A DNA stretch of 64,000 bases, from NCBI GenBank assembly GCA_001600695.1, contig BCKQ01000018.1, positions 203,924-267,923 on the forward strand. Direction: 5' to 3'. A program made the translations under genes and the position numbers. The DNA comes from Ascoidea asiatica. Taxonomy: Eukaryota; Ascomycota; Saccharomycetes; Ascoideales; Ascoideaceae. The notes under the pieces are model-generated. The model had not been told where the DNA came from, made no database searches, and saw nothing but the letters and a program-made list of their open reading frames with translations. Each line of letters starts with the position of its first letter. The first letter of the stretch is position 1. Of this stretch, positions 10,240-21,060 are shown piece by piece.

Positions 10240-10959
10240 ATGTTACTGAGAAATAATTATGTGGTTTCTCAAATTCAAGAAATTTTTAAAAATTTATTTT
10301 TAAAAATTTTTATAAATCAAAGAAAATCAATTGAATTATTAAATTATATTAATAATATTTTCATTCAAATATATATTAAAAGTTCTGAATCTTGGAAAAT
10401 AAGTCTTAATCAATCTTTAAATAATAGAAAATCTTTAAAAATTATTCTTCATTATTTTATCACTTTTGAAAATCAATTTTTATCAACAAATCAAAAACAA
10501 TTTCAATTTAATAATCTTGATTTAATTTTAGTTAATTTTATTCAAAATGTTTATCCAATTACTTCTTCTTTAAAAGATATTATTATAAAATTTAATAATC
10601 TTAATTTAACTTTAAAATCACCTAGACAAGATCCAAAATATAAAATTTTTTATATACCTTCTATAATAATTTTAATAACAAATTTAATTAATGATTTTAA
10701 AAAATCTTGTTTATTTTTTTCACATTTATTAAATTTTTTAAAAAATTTTAAAATTTGGAATAATTCTTCAATTGATAATATTAAAAAACAAATGCAATCA
10801 TTAGAAAATAATTTAATTAATTCATTAATTTTAATTCATAATAAATATTCCATATTATGTTGTGGAAAAAGATTTCAAGATTTTAATTTCAATGAAAAAA
10901 AACAGTATATGAATACTTTACGTATAAAAGAAGAGAATATTAGAAAATCATTTGGTTGA
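10240..10959 (+). CDS. Unidentified 239-residue protein
   Basis: I do not recognise this ORF. It starts at the first ATG after an in-frame TAA at 10,237. The protein is rich in Ile, Leu, Asn and Lys and looks alpha-helical. Hydrophobic runs around IPSIIILITNLI (near residue 145-155) and SCLFFSHLLNFL could be a membrane segment or helix core. Leucine-heptad character appears near LENNLINSLILIHNK, and the C-terminus is basic (LRIKEENIRKSF). It is isolated, with 2 kb of non-coding DNA before it and 4.8 kb after it. Its length in such AT-rich DNA makes coding likely. It may also be one exon of a larger gene or the remnant of one. Confidence 0.5.
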   Translation: MLLRNNYVVSQIQEIFKNLFLKIFINQRKSIELLNYINNIFIQIYIKSSESWKISLNQSLNNRKSLKIILHYFITFENQFLSTNQKQFQFNNLDLILVNFIQNVYPITSSLKDIIIKFNNLNLTLKSPRQDPKYKIFYIPSIIILITNLINDFKKSCLFFSHLLNFLKNFKIWNNSSIDNIKKQMQSLENNLINSLILIHNKYSILCCGKRFQDFNFNEKKQYMNTLRIKEENIRKSFG

Positions 10960-13900
10960 TTTATGCTGTATATATATTCTAAGTTGAAATTGGTTATGAG
11001 TTTCGGTATAAATGAAAAGTACCCATTATTTTATTTACTATTCTTCCCCTTTCCCCTTTTCTTCATAATTTCTCATCATTTTAATAGGAAAATCTTCAAT
11101 TTTTTCATTCAAGATATTCGCTTATGTTTCTAAACCCTATCATAATTTCTTACTGAGAACCTATATATTTATTACCCTTTTAAACTATGAATTTCAAGAC
11201 CTAAAATTCGGGATTTTTTATTTGTACATATGCACTTCTTTATATCATTTTTAATATAATTTATATAAAAACTCTTTAATCGTTTCTTTTAAATCTTTTC
11301 CTTATGTTTTTCCCTTTTCTCAAATAAACTTGAAAAAAAATGAGTTCCTTTTGATAAAAATCTAAAATCTTTTTCAAAACACAAAAGCGCTTTTGAACAC
11401 TACTTTCATTCTATAAGAACAAGAACAGAAACTTTAGTTAATTTTATTTCACCATCTTTAGTTTAGAAATATTTCACTGAATTTTAAAAAAAAACATGTT
11501 ATTATTGTAACAAATTACCTTTTTTTTTGCTCAACTTCTAATTGTGATGGGTTAACTATAAGCACCATTTGGAACCAGGTTTATAATATAGCTATAAACA
11601 TAAGTCATATATCAAAATTCTTCTTATTTTTCTTGAAAGTAATTTAGAATCAAAATGAAAAAAAAGGATAAGATAATAAAAAAAAAGAAAAAAGAAAAAA
11701 AGAAAAAAAGAAAAAAAATGTGAAAAAAGGTGATAAAATAGAAGATAAAGAAGATATTGAATCATGGAATAAAGTAACGTAATAATTTAGTTACGATATT
11801 TCTCTGGTCTTTTTAATATTAACGTCAGCAGTTACGTGCATATTCCCGAATCGCAAAAACTACACCTTATTGAAAACTTTGGTTATATCTAAACGTTATA
11901 TATATATTCAACCACAATTCCTAAAATTATTGAAAAGGTCATTATTATTCTTTTTAATGGAAAAAATTTTGAAGAACTTTTTATTATTCTTTTTAAAAAT
12001 ATAAAAAGATAATTTGAAAAAAATTTGATTCTTCGAATAATAGTGTAATGAAAAATTTTCTGAATTCAAGCAATAAAATAAACCCAAGTTAATTATCTTT
12101 CTTTTTATAATACTAAACTATTCTAAAACCAATAAATTTTTGTTTTCATATCTTTTAGAGTAAAAATTCATTTTAAATTAAAGAAAAAAATTGAAATAAG
12201 CCTGCTTCTATTTTTCATTGAAAAAAATATATGAAAATTCTATTTTGAATTTTAAATCTTTGAAGTTCATGTATCATGAAGTTATTTTCTATTTTATTTC
12301 ATTGAAATTATAGAAGAACTATTTTAATTTCAAAAAAAATAATCAGCTTTTCTTAAAAGAAAAAATTTTCAAAATAATTCATTATAATAAAAATAATTTT
12401 AAATAAAAATTTACTGAATGAAAAATACATTGCACCAATATAAAAAAGCGATTTTTGCAGCAGGTGCTAGGTAGAACTGTCTTAAATGGTGTATTCTTCA
12501 CACGTGACATTATGAAGCGTAACGTCTTTTTTAGGTCACAAACTGCTCCACCTTTGAAACATATCCAAGTAATGTGAAAATACAAGCAATAAAGACATAT
12601 TTGTTATTGTGAGATTTTTCAGAATATATAAACTCCAATGAAAGGAGAAGATTTCACAAATATTGATAATTTATAAAGCCTGTTTGGGGCTCTTGACATC
12701 AGAATGTTGGTGTGTTGATTATATTTTTCCTAAAGACTCTAAAACACCAAGAGCCTTGAGAATTAGGAACTGATTTTCTCGTAAAAGCCCAAATGCTTAA
12801 AAATGCAAGTTGTACGTACTGCAGCATTTTGAAAGGTACGTGAATATCATCCGACCTAAATATGTTCTTTTTAAACAGGGAATTTTAATATGATATATTT
12901 TTTATCTCTAGTGAATTAGTCCTAATATTTAAAAAAGTAATCCTAACATTACAGGGCAGAAAAAACCCTCATTAACTTTTGAGTTACGAGAAAAGGCTCA
13001 ACCTTAAATCTTAATTGATATTTTTATTTTTACTTAGGTTAATACATTTTGAATTCTTTTAACTTCAAAATAAATTTTCACTCTTTCAGGTTTTTTTCAG
13101 TTTTAAAAGTTCAACAATAAAATTGACTAGAGTAGTAGATATTCCTAACAAAATTTTGAATAAAAGAAATATATTTAATTCCCTAGTTTTCAAAATAAAA
13201 CTAGACCTAAATCCTTTTGAACAGTATGGCAAGAAAATAAGTAACATTAATCCAATTCAGGTTAGATTTAGCTCTCTCTTTTTTCTGCTGATAAAGAAAA
13301 GAAAAGATGTTTTCCTTTTTTGAATTCAATTATCAATAGAATTCTCATCTCATATTTTGAAGTTTTCTAACATTTACGAAATCTTCATACACAATAAGTA
13401 GCAAATGGATCTTTGAAATTCAAAATAATAGAAATAATTTAGAATCAAAACTAAACAAAACTAAGAATTCATCAAATAATTCCTCAGAAAAGTTGTTTTC
13501 TTATGTTCTTTGTCAAAAAAAAAACGGTCCATATACTAATGAAATTCTCAATTAAGGTGTATTATGCTTTTTAGTGCTATGATGAAAATTGATGTCAATA
13601 ATGGATTTCTTTATTCTGCTGTTTCCGAGTTATTTCCAACAAAATTTAGATTAATCAGTGTTCATAACTTTCAAACTATTACTTTTTACCCATGACATTT
13701 TTTGTGTCCAAAGACTAATATATTCTGAGTACATAAGTATCAGTAAGAATCTGATGTTTGGTCATTGAAATACAGAAAATATTTTAAAGAAGACTCTAGG
13801 GTGGAGGTCCTGTCTAATAAAAGTTCTCTTAAAACATTTTTGCAAATTATTTTTTAAACCTTCACTAGTTAAAAGAGTTATATTCCCATAAGTTATTTTC

Positions 13901-15798
13901 TTATCAGAAATGATTTAGTTTCTCAAATTGAATTTATTTCAAACATATTTTAAACTTTTCTCACAAAAATTTGCCTCGAAATAATGTTAACCTTCAAATT
14001 TTTCTTTATCTTATCTTATTGTTTCAATAGTATTAGAAAAAGGAAATTTGTTTATTTATACTCAATTTTTTTAACTCGAAAACCAAAGTCAGTTTATTAT
14101 TCCTTAGCTGTTTTGATACAATATGTAAACCATTTTCTTTTAAATAATAACAAAAGATGAGCTTAATTTGAAAAATAAACTAGATTTTTATTTTTTCTTC
14201 CTCTATTTTAGGTTAAAAAAAGTAATATAAAATTCAGAGTTGTAACTTATCAGTTTCTTTCCGAAACTATTTTCATACAGTCCACTTTTTGGTGAAAAAA
14301 ATGATAAACTTTTTCTTTAGAATTAGGTTTTAAGATAAGCATAACTTTTTTCCTTTTAATTTTTTATGCCTATCCCTCTATTTCGCTTGCACTTTAGCTT
14401 TTCATAAAAGCGAGTATTAGTTTAATTTTTCCAATTGTAGTAGAAATCACTAGTCGAATTTTGCTAAATTTTCTCATGTATTGAAAAACATTTAGAAAAT
14501 ATTCAAAAAATCAGATTCTCGTATAAATAAATATCTCAGAATAATATCTTTTTTTACTCAGTCAGAAAAAAAAAAACTCGTTCTATAATCTCTATTTTAA
14601 GCTAGAAAAGGCCTGAAACGTTATCATAAAGAGAATTTGAATCTTAGTTGATTTCTTCTATTAAAAACAAAATAAAAAATAAATCCAATTACAGTGCAAG
14701 TGAAATTTCACTTTAAGCAGAAATATTACCTGAAAAGTTTGAAAGAAATTAAAAAAGTTAAATAAAAAAAGGAAAAAATAGTAATCTAAGAGACCATTCG
14801 TTGATGGGAATTTGAAAATAAAAGTAGATAAAAGTACCAGTTTTATTAGTATTCTTTTGAATACATCTTTTGAGAAAATTGAAAAAAAAATATTAAAACA
14901 TTTAGAAAGCTCAACTAAAGCTGAATTATAGTTGAAAGGAATTATCTATTAATTTAAATAGTAATTCTTCAAGAGAAATTAATCAAGTCACTATTAAAAT
15001 GTTTCAACTTCAAAACTGATTGATCCTATACTTCAAAACAATTCATTATTACTATATATTTTCAAGAATAATAGTGGGTTAGATTCTTGAAATTTCAATC
15101 CTTTTCTTTTCTTCAGCTTTTGTTTCTTCTTTTACCCAAATGAGATTGAAATTAAATATTCCTTTTTATAACGAATATCTTCTGACTTATGTTTTTATGT
15201 CTAAAATTAGATTATAAATAATCAAAAAGTTGAAAGAAAGTTTGCGATAAAAAATCAATTTTTTGGCGATTTTTGAAAATACATAGTGAAAAAAGTTAAA
15301 AACGGTACCTTAAGCAGTAAAACTAAGAATTATAATCTTTCCAAATGCAAATACCCCGTGCATTGCGGAATACAGGTTTCTCTTATTTGAATTCGTGGTG
15401 TTTTCAGCCAGCTTTTAAATCATAACGTTATTACCTTTATTTCAAAAAATATTCATTGAATAATGAGGATAACTTTATCAAAATATTAATGTTCTCATCT
15501 GAACAATCTATTAAAAGATAATTAACACTACTCAATTGCAAAATATCAATACTAGGATCAAGGAAACCGAATTATTCTATATAATAATCAAACTTATCTG
15601 TTATAATGACTTACTGATTGGCATTTAACTCCTCAATAATATCAAAATCATTTCCGTTTTATAATCATTAACTATTAGCTATCATTTCTTTTATTTTCAT
15701 TTTTTATTTGCATATATCAACTATAGATTTTGAATAATATCATTTCAATACAAGCATTTCTTAATCAAAAACTCAATCTCAAAAAACTTAATTTTAAA
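10960..15798. other. 4.8-kb gene-free region
   Basis: No ORF with recognisable protein character. The two short open frames at 12,382-12,585 and 13,123-13,323 look random, and the second lacks an ATG. It contains a purine-rich AAAAAG-type tract (about 11,661-11,735), a CACGTG at 12,501-12,506, an inverted repeat GGCTCTTG...CAAGAGCC near 12,690-12,755, and an AAAATGC...GCATTTT palindromic segment near 12,800. This is unusually empty compared with the gene density at 16-33 kb. Confidence 0.5.
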
Positions 15799-16437
15799 AT
15801 GCCTTCAGATATTCAACTTGAAGACCTAAGCAAAACCACCAAATCTGATTTGTTGCCGACTTATATGGATTCCAAATCATCAAATACTTCAAAAGGATTA
15901 AAAAGAAGAAGACGATTACTTTTCCTTATAGCAATAATATTGATAGGTCTCTTATCAACTTTTCTTAAAAATTATAATCAATTAAAATTAGAATATAATG
16001 CAATTCTGATTGGGTTTCTATTTGGAACAATTACTTCAACTTTAGCACAATCTTTCAATCAAATATATAACAGAAAGTATTCTTACAATCAATTAATGAA
16101 ATTTGCAATTTGGGGATCTATAAATGGTGTCTTTAGTTGCTTATGGATTGATCTTTTGGTAGTTCAGTTTGAGAATACCACAGCCAGAGTCTTAGTTGAT
16201 CAACTAATAGGTGCTCCTTCTTTCCAATTGATATATTTTATATTAAGCTGTCTTTGGGATAACCTAGAATTCAAAAAGTCATTTAAACCTCTTTATTTAA
16301 GAGGATTACAATTTTCTTATTTGATATGGCCCACATTTTCTTTTGCGAGTTTTTTGTTTTTACCACCAGAAATCATATTCCCGGCCAACTGTATGGTTTC
16401 GCTTCTCTGGAATATTGTTTTAAGTTTTATAAATTGA
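15799..16437 (+). CDS. Mpv17/PMP22-family membrane protein
   Basis: A 212-residue integral membrane protein of the Mpv17/PMP22 family, whose members lie in the mitochondrial inner membrane (Sym1), peroxisome or vacuole. Family blocks are visible: GFLFGTITSTLAQ, the IWGSINGVFSCLWIDLL block, VDQLIGAP, and the C-terminal signature IWPTFSFASFLFLPPE...LLWNIVLSFI. There are about four hydrophobic segments and a basic RRRR patch before the first. I chose the ATG at 15,799 because the open frame upstream of it begins only with TTG. Whether it corresponds to SYM1 or to YOR292C cannot be settled by eye. Confidence 0.85.
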   Translation: MPSDIQLEDLSKTTKSDLLPTYMDSKSSNTSKGLKRRRRLLFLIAIILIGLLSTFLKNYNQLKLEYNAILIGFLFGTITSTLAQSFNQIYNRKYSYNQLMKFAIWGSINGVFSCLWIDLLVVQFENTTARVLVDQLIGAPSFQLIYFILSCLWDNLEFKKSFKPLYLRGLQFSYLIWPTFSFASFLFLPPEIIFPANCMVSLLWNIVLSFIN

Positions 16438-16685
16438 ATTAATCTAGAAAAATAAAAGTTCACGTATCATCATTTATTTCACTACATTTTATATGTTGTA
16501 AGGCTATTTTACTTTTGTTTTAAGCTATACTTGAATTGTATAAATAAAAGACAATTCTTTTCTTGCCTTTTCACTTTGTTTAATTTTTTTTTTTTTTGTT
16601 TCTTTATCGGCGCTAAAAACAAAATATCAACTTTCTCTATATAAATATTTGGTGAAATAGAAGCTCATTCAAAAAAATTAAAATA

Positions 16686-18425
16686 ATGAAGGTTAATGAT
16701 GAATCATTTCAGGAATCAATTTGGAAAGCAAATAAAGGAATTTCAGATCAGAAAAATAAAATAAGCAGTGATTTTGATAGTAGTTTTATTACCAGATTTA
16801 GTTCAACCGATACTTTTGAATCATCTTTTCTTTCTTCATCTTCAAATTTTAATTCGAATGATATAGATTTTTTCAATAAAAACAGTGAAAACTTTGAACC
16901 AAGTTTAACAGAATCACAATTAACAGTTATCAGTTCAATTACTAAAATCTTTGACAATATACAAAATATACCAATTGATGTTTCAAATTCGTTTCTTCAA
17001 AAGTTACTAATATTATTAATGAGCAAAGATTCAACTTTAGCATCTCCTTTTCAAATTAGGCTTCCTTTTTCTTGGGCAAATATATTCAACAATTATGAAA
17101 CAAATTTTGATTCTGAAAAAATATCTATGCCAATTGATTTTTCAAATTTTACTTTCGATTTTATAAAAGCAAAATATTATGACAATCATAAAAATTTCAA
17201 CCTTTACTCTTCTATTTTGAATGATATATTTATTACCAAATGTATGAAAAAAAAAACAGGTAATGAAAATATATTTTTAATTCCTATAATACCCTCATTT
17301 TTAGAATGTGTATCTGGGTTTATAGATAATCAGGCAATAGGGCTTCAAGATAATTTAACATATTCCAAATGTTCTAAAGAATCTTTTAGTCAAAATGGTT
17401 TTATTTTATTTCAAAAATTAATTGAATTTCCTAGCTATTTAAAAAAAAAATTATATGAGTTTGATAACATAATTCAAATGAAAAATATTAAGAATTTGAA
17501 TTGTGAAAAGAAATTTTTTCCAATAAATTACAATCTAAATAATTTTTTAAGTTTCAAATTCAAAGAAATTTTGAAAGATTATATCACTTGGTTAATAAAA
17601 TCTAGTTATTTTGTTGAAAAAAAATTTGTTTTCAAACTTAGCAGTTTAAGTATTGAAAGTTTTTTAGAAGTATTTTTAAAAGATTATTTGATAATTGTTT
17701 CTCTAGATGAAGTGAAAGCTCAAACAGAGCCTGATAAAATAATGACACAATCGACGAAAAAAAATATCGATGATTCAAAAAGTAATAATTTTAATAAAAA
17801 AAAGAGAAAGGTTCATGATAATCATCTGTCCAATCAATATTATAATCAACCTACCACCAAAGACTTTGATAATCTCATATCACTTCTAAAAGATAAGCTG
17901 AATTCATCATCAGTAATAAACTCCAAAATGCATTCTATGAACAAGTTGAAATTTGGTATTATAATAGCTGGTCCCTTAATAACACTTTGCGTAAATGATG
18001 CAAATCTAGTTCATTGTACTTCCACTTCTGATAATGAGAAACCACGTAATCTTGATAGTTTTCAAAATTCCAAAAACCTCAAGAAAGAATTTGATGAATG
18101 GTCTGAAGTTTCTTCCAAAGGAATTGTTCCTGATTGTGAAAAAGATATAAAAAAAAATATTATTAACAATTTGAGACCGCTTATTACTTTTAATATGCTG
18201 AAATTTTTAAAAATGTCGGCTTCACAAAATTGTACCAAGATATTCAAATCGACACAAACTTTTAAAAAAGATTTTGAAAACTCTTTTAAAAATGTTAGAC
18301 TTGAGGATGATTCTTGTCAATTTTTTTTAAAGCTTGCTATGTTCATTGAAATAAGTCGTAAAGTTTTCATTAATGATCTTTTAAATTCAAATATATTTCC
18401 TTTAGATTTCACTCTTGACATATGA
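16686..18425 (+). CDS. Unidentified 579-residue protein with NLS-like motif
   Basis: I do not recognise the family. The N-terminal 90 residues are Ser/Asn/Phe-rich and probably disordered. Residues 90-350 look folded and helical, and include the distinctive FQIRLPFSWANIF. A linker carries NKKKRKV, a classical monopartite nuclear-localisation-like motif. The C-terminal 200 residues are again helical, with several cysteines. The ATG at 16,686 is the first in frame and follows an A-rich leader. It lies 248 bp after the Mpv17-family gene and 555 bp before VPS60. A fast-evolving nuclear protein is the best guess from composition; no function is claimed. Confidence 0.7.
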   Translation: MKVNDESFQESIWKANKGISDQKNKISSDFDSSFITRFSSTDTFESSFLSSSSNFNSNDIDFFNKNSENFEPSLTESQLTVISSITKIFDNIQNIPIDVSNSFLQKLLILLMSKDSTLASPFQIRLPFSWANIFNNYETNFDSEKISMPIDFSNFTFDFIKAKYYDNHKNFNLYSSILNDIFITKCMKKKTGNENIFLIPIIPSFLECVSGFIDNQAIGLQDNLTYSKCSKESFSQNGFILFQKLIEFPSYLKKKLYEFDNIIQMKNIKNLNCEKKFFPINYNLNNFLSFKFKEILKDYITWLIKSSYFVEKKFVFKLSSLSIESFLEVFLKDYLIIVSLDEVKAQTEPDKIMTQSTKKNIDDSKSNNFNKKKRKVHDNHLSNQYYNQPTTKDFDNLISLLKDKLNSSSVINSKMHSMNKLKFGIIIAGPLITLCVNDANLVHCTSTSDNEKPRNLDSFQNSKNLKKEFDEWSEVSSKGIVPDCEKDIKKNIINNLRPLITFNMLKFLKMSASQNCTKIFKSTQTFKKDFENSFKNVRLEDDSCQFFLKLAMFIEISRKVFINDLLNSNIFPLDFTLDI

Positions 18426-18979
18426 TTTATCAATCCTAATCTGCTTTATAATTTATTGTGAATATCAAAATGCAAAATATTATTTACATAAATCACTAGA
18501 GTCATCTCAAAAATGGGGAATATTTGGAAAATGTTGAAATATTTCAAGCAAATCTAGATTTTGAATACTTTCATGTCTCTACTGTAGGATACTTCAAATT
18601 ATTGTTCTTTCCTGAAAAATAGTTTTTTAATAGGAGTATGCTATTATTATTGAGACAAATAATCTGTAAAACGTTTTGTAAAATAATTTGTAGAATTACT
18701 AGCAATACTATTACTGCTTATGTTTGTACTAATGGATGAGTTCAACAGATTTTGAGATAAAATGGTAACGCTTTCGGAGATAATAAATTAAATCGCGATA
18801 TTATAAAGAAGCAGTTATCACGTGCTATAATTTGTTTTATCGCTTAATTATTTAAGAATTCTCCTTTTTCCTAATGATAAAAAGTGTCGATATCTCATTC
18901 AAAAGAAGTAAATATATCAAAAAAAAGAATTAAACAGTAAAAATTAATATTAAGTTAACTTATCGCCATTATTATAACA
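18426..18979. other. VPS60 promoter region
   Basis: No gene seen. It contains the sequence TTATCACGTGCTAT, with the CACGTG core at 18,819-18,824, 156 bp before the VPS60 start. A near-identical ATATCACGTGCTAT occurs between COQ3 and SWC2. Confidence 0.6.
18819..18824. promoter_or_regulatory. CACGTG site upstream of VPS60
   Basis: Core of TATCACGTGCTAT. Cbf1-type E-boxes (TCACGTG) are a known promoter element in yeasts; which factor binds here is inferred. Confidence 0.5.
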
Positions 18980-19645
18980 ATGAACAGATTATTTGGATCA
19001 AAACGAAATGCTGCCCCAAAGCCAACTTTGAATGATGCTCTTACAAATATTGATGGTAGAGTGTCTTCATTAGATATAAAACTATCTAAAATTAATGCAG
19101 AATTAACAACATATCAACAAAGATTAACTAGAATGAGAGAAGGTCCAGGAAAAAGGGCATTGAAACAAAAAGCTTTGAAATTACTCAAACAAAAAAAACA
19201 AATAGAGGCTCAAAAGGATCAACTTGAAAATCAAAGTTGGAATATGTCTCAAGCTCAAATGACTAATGATAATTTAAAAAATACTATGATAACAATTGAT
19301 GCTATGAAACAAACTAATAAAGAACTTAAGAAAACTTATGGAAAGATTGATGTTGATAAAATTGATGATTTACAGGATGAGATGCTTGATTTGATTGAAA
19401 AGAGTAACGAGATTCAAGATAGTTTATCTACGGCCTATAATGTACCCGATGATGTAAGTGAAAGTGAATTGGATGCAGAATTAGAAGCATTGGGTGATGA
19501 AATTCAATATGAACAAGAAAGTTCTTCTCAAATTCCTAGTTATTTACAAGCTGATGATGAAATGACTAAATTACCAAGTTTTATTGATGAAGATTCAATC
19601 AAAGATACAAATGCAATTGATAAAAATAAACTTACAGCAACTTGA
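18980..19645 (+). CDS. VPS60: ESCRT-III-related protein Vps60/CHMP5
   Basis: A 221-residue Snf7-family protein acting at the endosome, where Vps60 works with Vta1 to regulate the Vps4 ATPase during multivesicular-body sorting. The N-terminus MNRLFGSKR and the coiled-coil core through QQRLTRMREGPGK to QMTNDNLKNTM fit Vps60/CHMP5 rather than Snf7 or Vps20. The C-terminal half is acidic, with LEAEL-type helices (ELDAELEALGDEI) expected to act as the regulatory region. Its length is near S. cerevisiae Vps60 (229). It faces COQ3 tail to tail, only 36 bp away. VPS60 and SWC2 are neighbours in S. cerevisiae (YDR486C/YDR485C); here COQ3 lies between them. Confidence 0.93.
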   Translation: MNRLFGSKRNAAPKPTLNDALTNIDGRVSSLDIKLSKINAELTTYQQRLTRMREGPGKRALKQKALKLLKQKKQIEAQKDQLENQSWNMSQAQMTNDNLKNTMITIDAMKQTNKELKKTYGKIDVDKIDDLQDEMLDLIEKSNEIQDSLSTAYNVPDDVSESELDAELEALGDEIQYEQESSSQIPSYLQADDEMTKLPSFIDEDSIKDTNAIDKNKLTAT

Positions 19646-19681
19646 TTTTTATTCATAATATATTATACTATTAACCACTCC

Positions 19682-20686
19682 TTAATGAATTTTTTTAATT
19701 GCCATAAGATAATTCCCTATTTTATTTGTTGGTGTATATAACCACCCATTTAGTGGCAAATATCCACAACCCTTACAGTCTATAACTTGATATTTCGACC
19801 CAGTTTCTTCTCCATTTAATTCTTCAAACCAATTTTTAATCTCTGATGAATTTATATATTTATCAACATGGTGTGTTCCAACTGGAACAATTTTAAGTAT
19901 ATACTCTCCCATAAAAATTGTAGTAAACCAACTAATAAAATCTCTATTTATAGTGCTTAAGAATAAAATACCATCTTTTTTAAGATGACTAAGAGCATCT
20001 TTTAAAACAACAGACGGTAAATTGACATGTTCTAAAACTTCCATTAAAGTAACAATATCGAATTTGCTATCTTTAGGAATATTTTCAATGGCTGTGAGGC
20101 TGTAGGTGACTTTGTCTTCTATTAAAGGATCCATTTTTTTATGATTATCTGCAATTTTAATAACTTCTGGAGATAAATCGATACCCTTAACAGATCTCAC
20201 AATTGGTAATCGTGCTAATGATTCTGATAAAATTCCACCTCCACAGCCAATATCCAAAATATCAAAATGAAATTCATTATAAACACTCATTCGTTTATCA
20301 TTTTGTTCCTTTAGAATCTGGCTTGAGATTTGATTTGGTAGAAGGTCCAAATTAAACCCAGGGACATAAACTTGTTGTTCAATTGGAACTTCTGGGTCAT
20401 TTAATGGAATAGAATTCAAAATCGTCTCCTGAATAAAATCCATTCTTAATAAATTCATTTTATGAAGAATTCTTTGAGGACCATTGATATCCCACCATGA
20501 TGAAGCTAGAGCATTGAAATGTTTCATCTCATCCTTGTCAATATTTGTTAAGTTAATATTTTTATTATTATGAAAAGTAAATTGCGTTGACGAGAAAAAT
20601 CTCCTTTGATTTAATCCGATTTCATTCTTTAAAATTTTTCCAATATTTGTGGATTTTATTGGGAAAACAAATTTTTTTTTGATCAT
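19682..20686 (-). CDS. COQ3: Ubiquinone O-methyltransferase Coq3
   Basis: An SAM-dependent O-methyltransferase that catalyses both O-methylation steps of ubiquinone synthesis on the matrix face of the mitochondrial inner membrane. It has 334 residues. An N-terminal basic/Ser-rich segment (RRFFSSTQF at 28-36) resembles a mitochondrial presequence. The FNALASSWWDINGPQRILHKMN block and motif I, DILDIGCGGGILSE (about 142-155), are diagnostic of the UbiG/Coq3 family. The later VLEHV and PVGTHHVDKYI blocks support this. It is divergent from SWC2 across a 374-bp promoter containing CACGTG. Confidence 0.95.
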   Translation of the reverse strand: MIKKKFVFPIKSTNIGKILKNEIGLNQRRFFSSTQFTFHNNKNINLTNIDKDEMKHFNALASSWWDINGPQRILHKMNLLRMDFIQETILNSIPLNDPEVPIEQQVYVPGFNLDLLPNQISSQILKEQNDKRMSVYNEFHFDILDIGCGGGILSESLARLPIVRSVKGIDLSPEVIKIADNHKKMDPLIEDKVTYSLTAIENIPKDSKFDIVTLMEVLEHVNLPSVVLKDALSHLKKDGILFLSTINRDFISWFTTIFMGEYILKIVPVGTHHVDKYINSSEIKNWFEELNGEETGSKYQVIDCKGCGYLPLNGWLYTPTNKIGNYLMAIKKIH

Positions 20687-20874
20687 CTTGAGAGCTTTGT
20701 CAATTGAATTCCAGGAGTAACGTATTATAAATTAATTTAAGTAATTAAAATATAACTAAATACTACACACCAGTAATAATTTAAACAGATGCTTTATAAA
20801 TTGATTAAATTATCACTCGTTCTACTATTATTAATAACCCTGGTGGTAATCCTCACATATGGTGCTGTACATAT

Positions 20875-20880
20875 CACGTG
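20875..20880. promoter_or_regulatory. CACGTG site between COQ3 and SWC2
   Basis: Core of ATATCACGTGCTAT in the divergent promoter. It shares 13 of 14 bases with the site before VPS60. Confidence 0.5.
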
Positions 20881-21060
20881 CTATTAAGACAATCTCTTCA
20901 ATAATAAAAAAGTGAAACATTAAATATTGATGCTAGAATCTTTGTCTTCCATTTCACGGTCTTAATTTTTTAAAGAATAGATAATTTTGAAGACAATTTT
21001 ACAGTCCTCAAGTTTAAAGCAGATTATTGAATATAGTTATCAAAGCGAAATGCTTTATAA

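Noticed and set aside
12382-12585. 67-codon minus-strand ORF in the gene desert
   Set aside because: Composition is random and it is isolated, with no coding signal on either strand.
13123-13323. 66-codon plus-strand ORF
   Set aside because: It begins with TTG, has no ATG and no family resemblance.
15730-15798. N-terminal extension of the Mpv17-family protein
   Set aside because: The extension begins with TTG; the first ATG in frame is 15,799. The same reasoning trimmed RRP3, ADK2, CTP1 and MRPS9.
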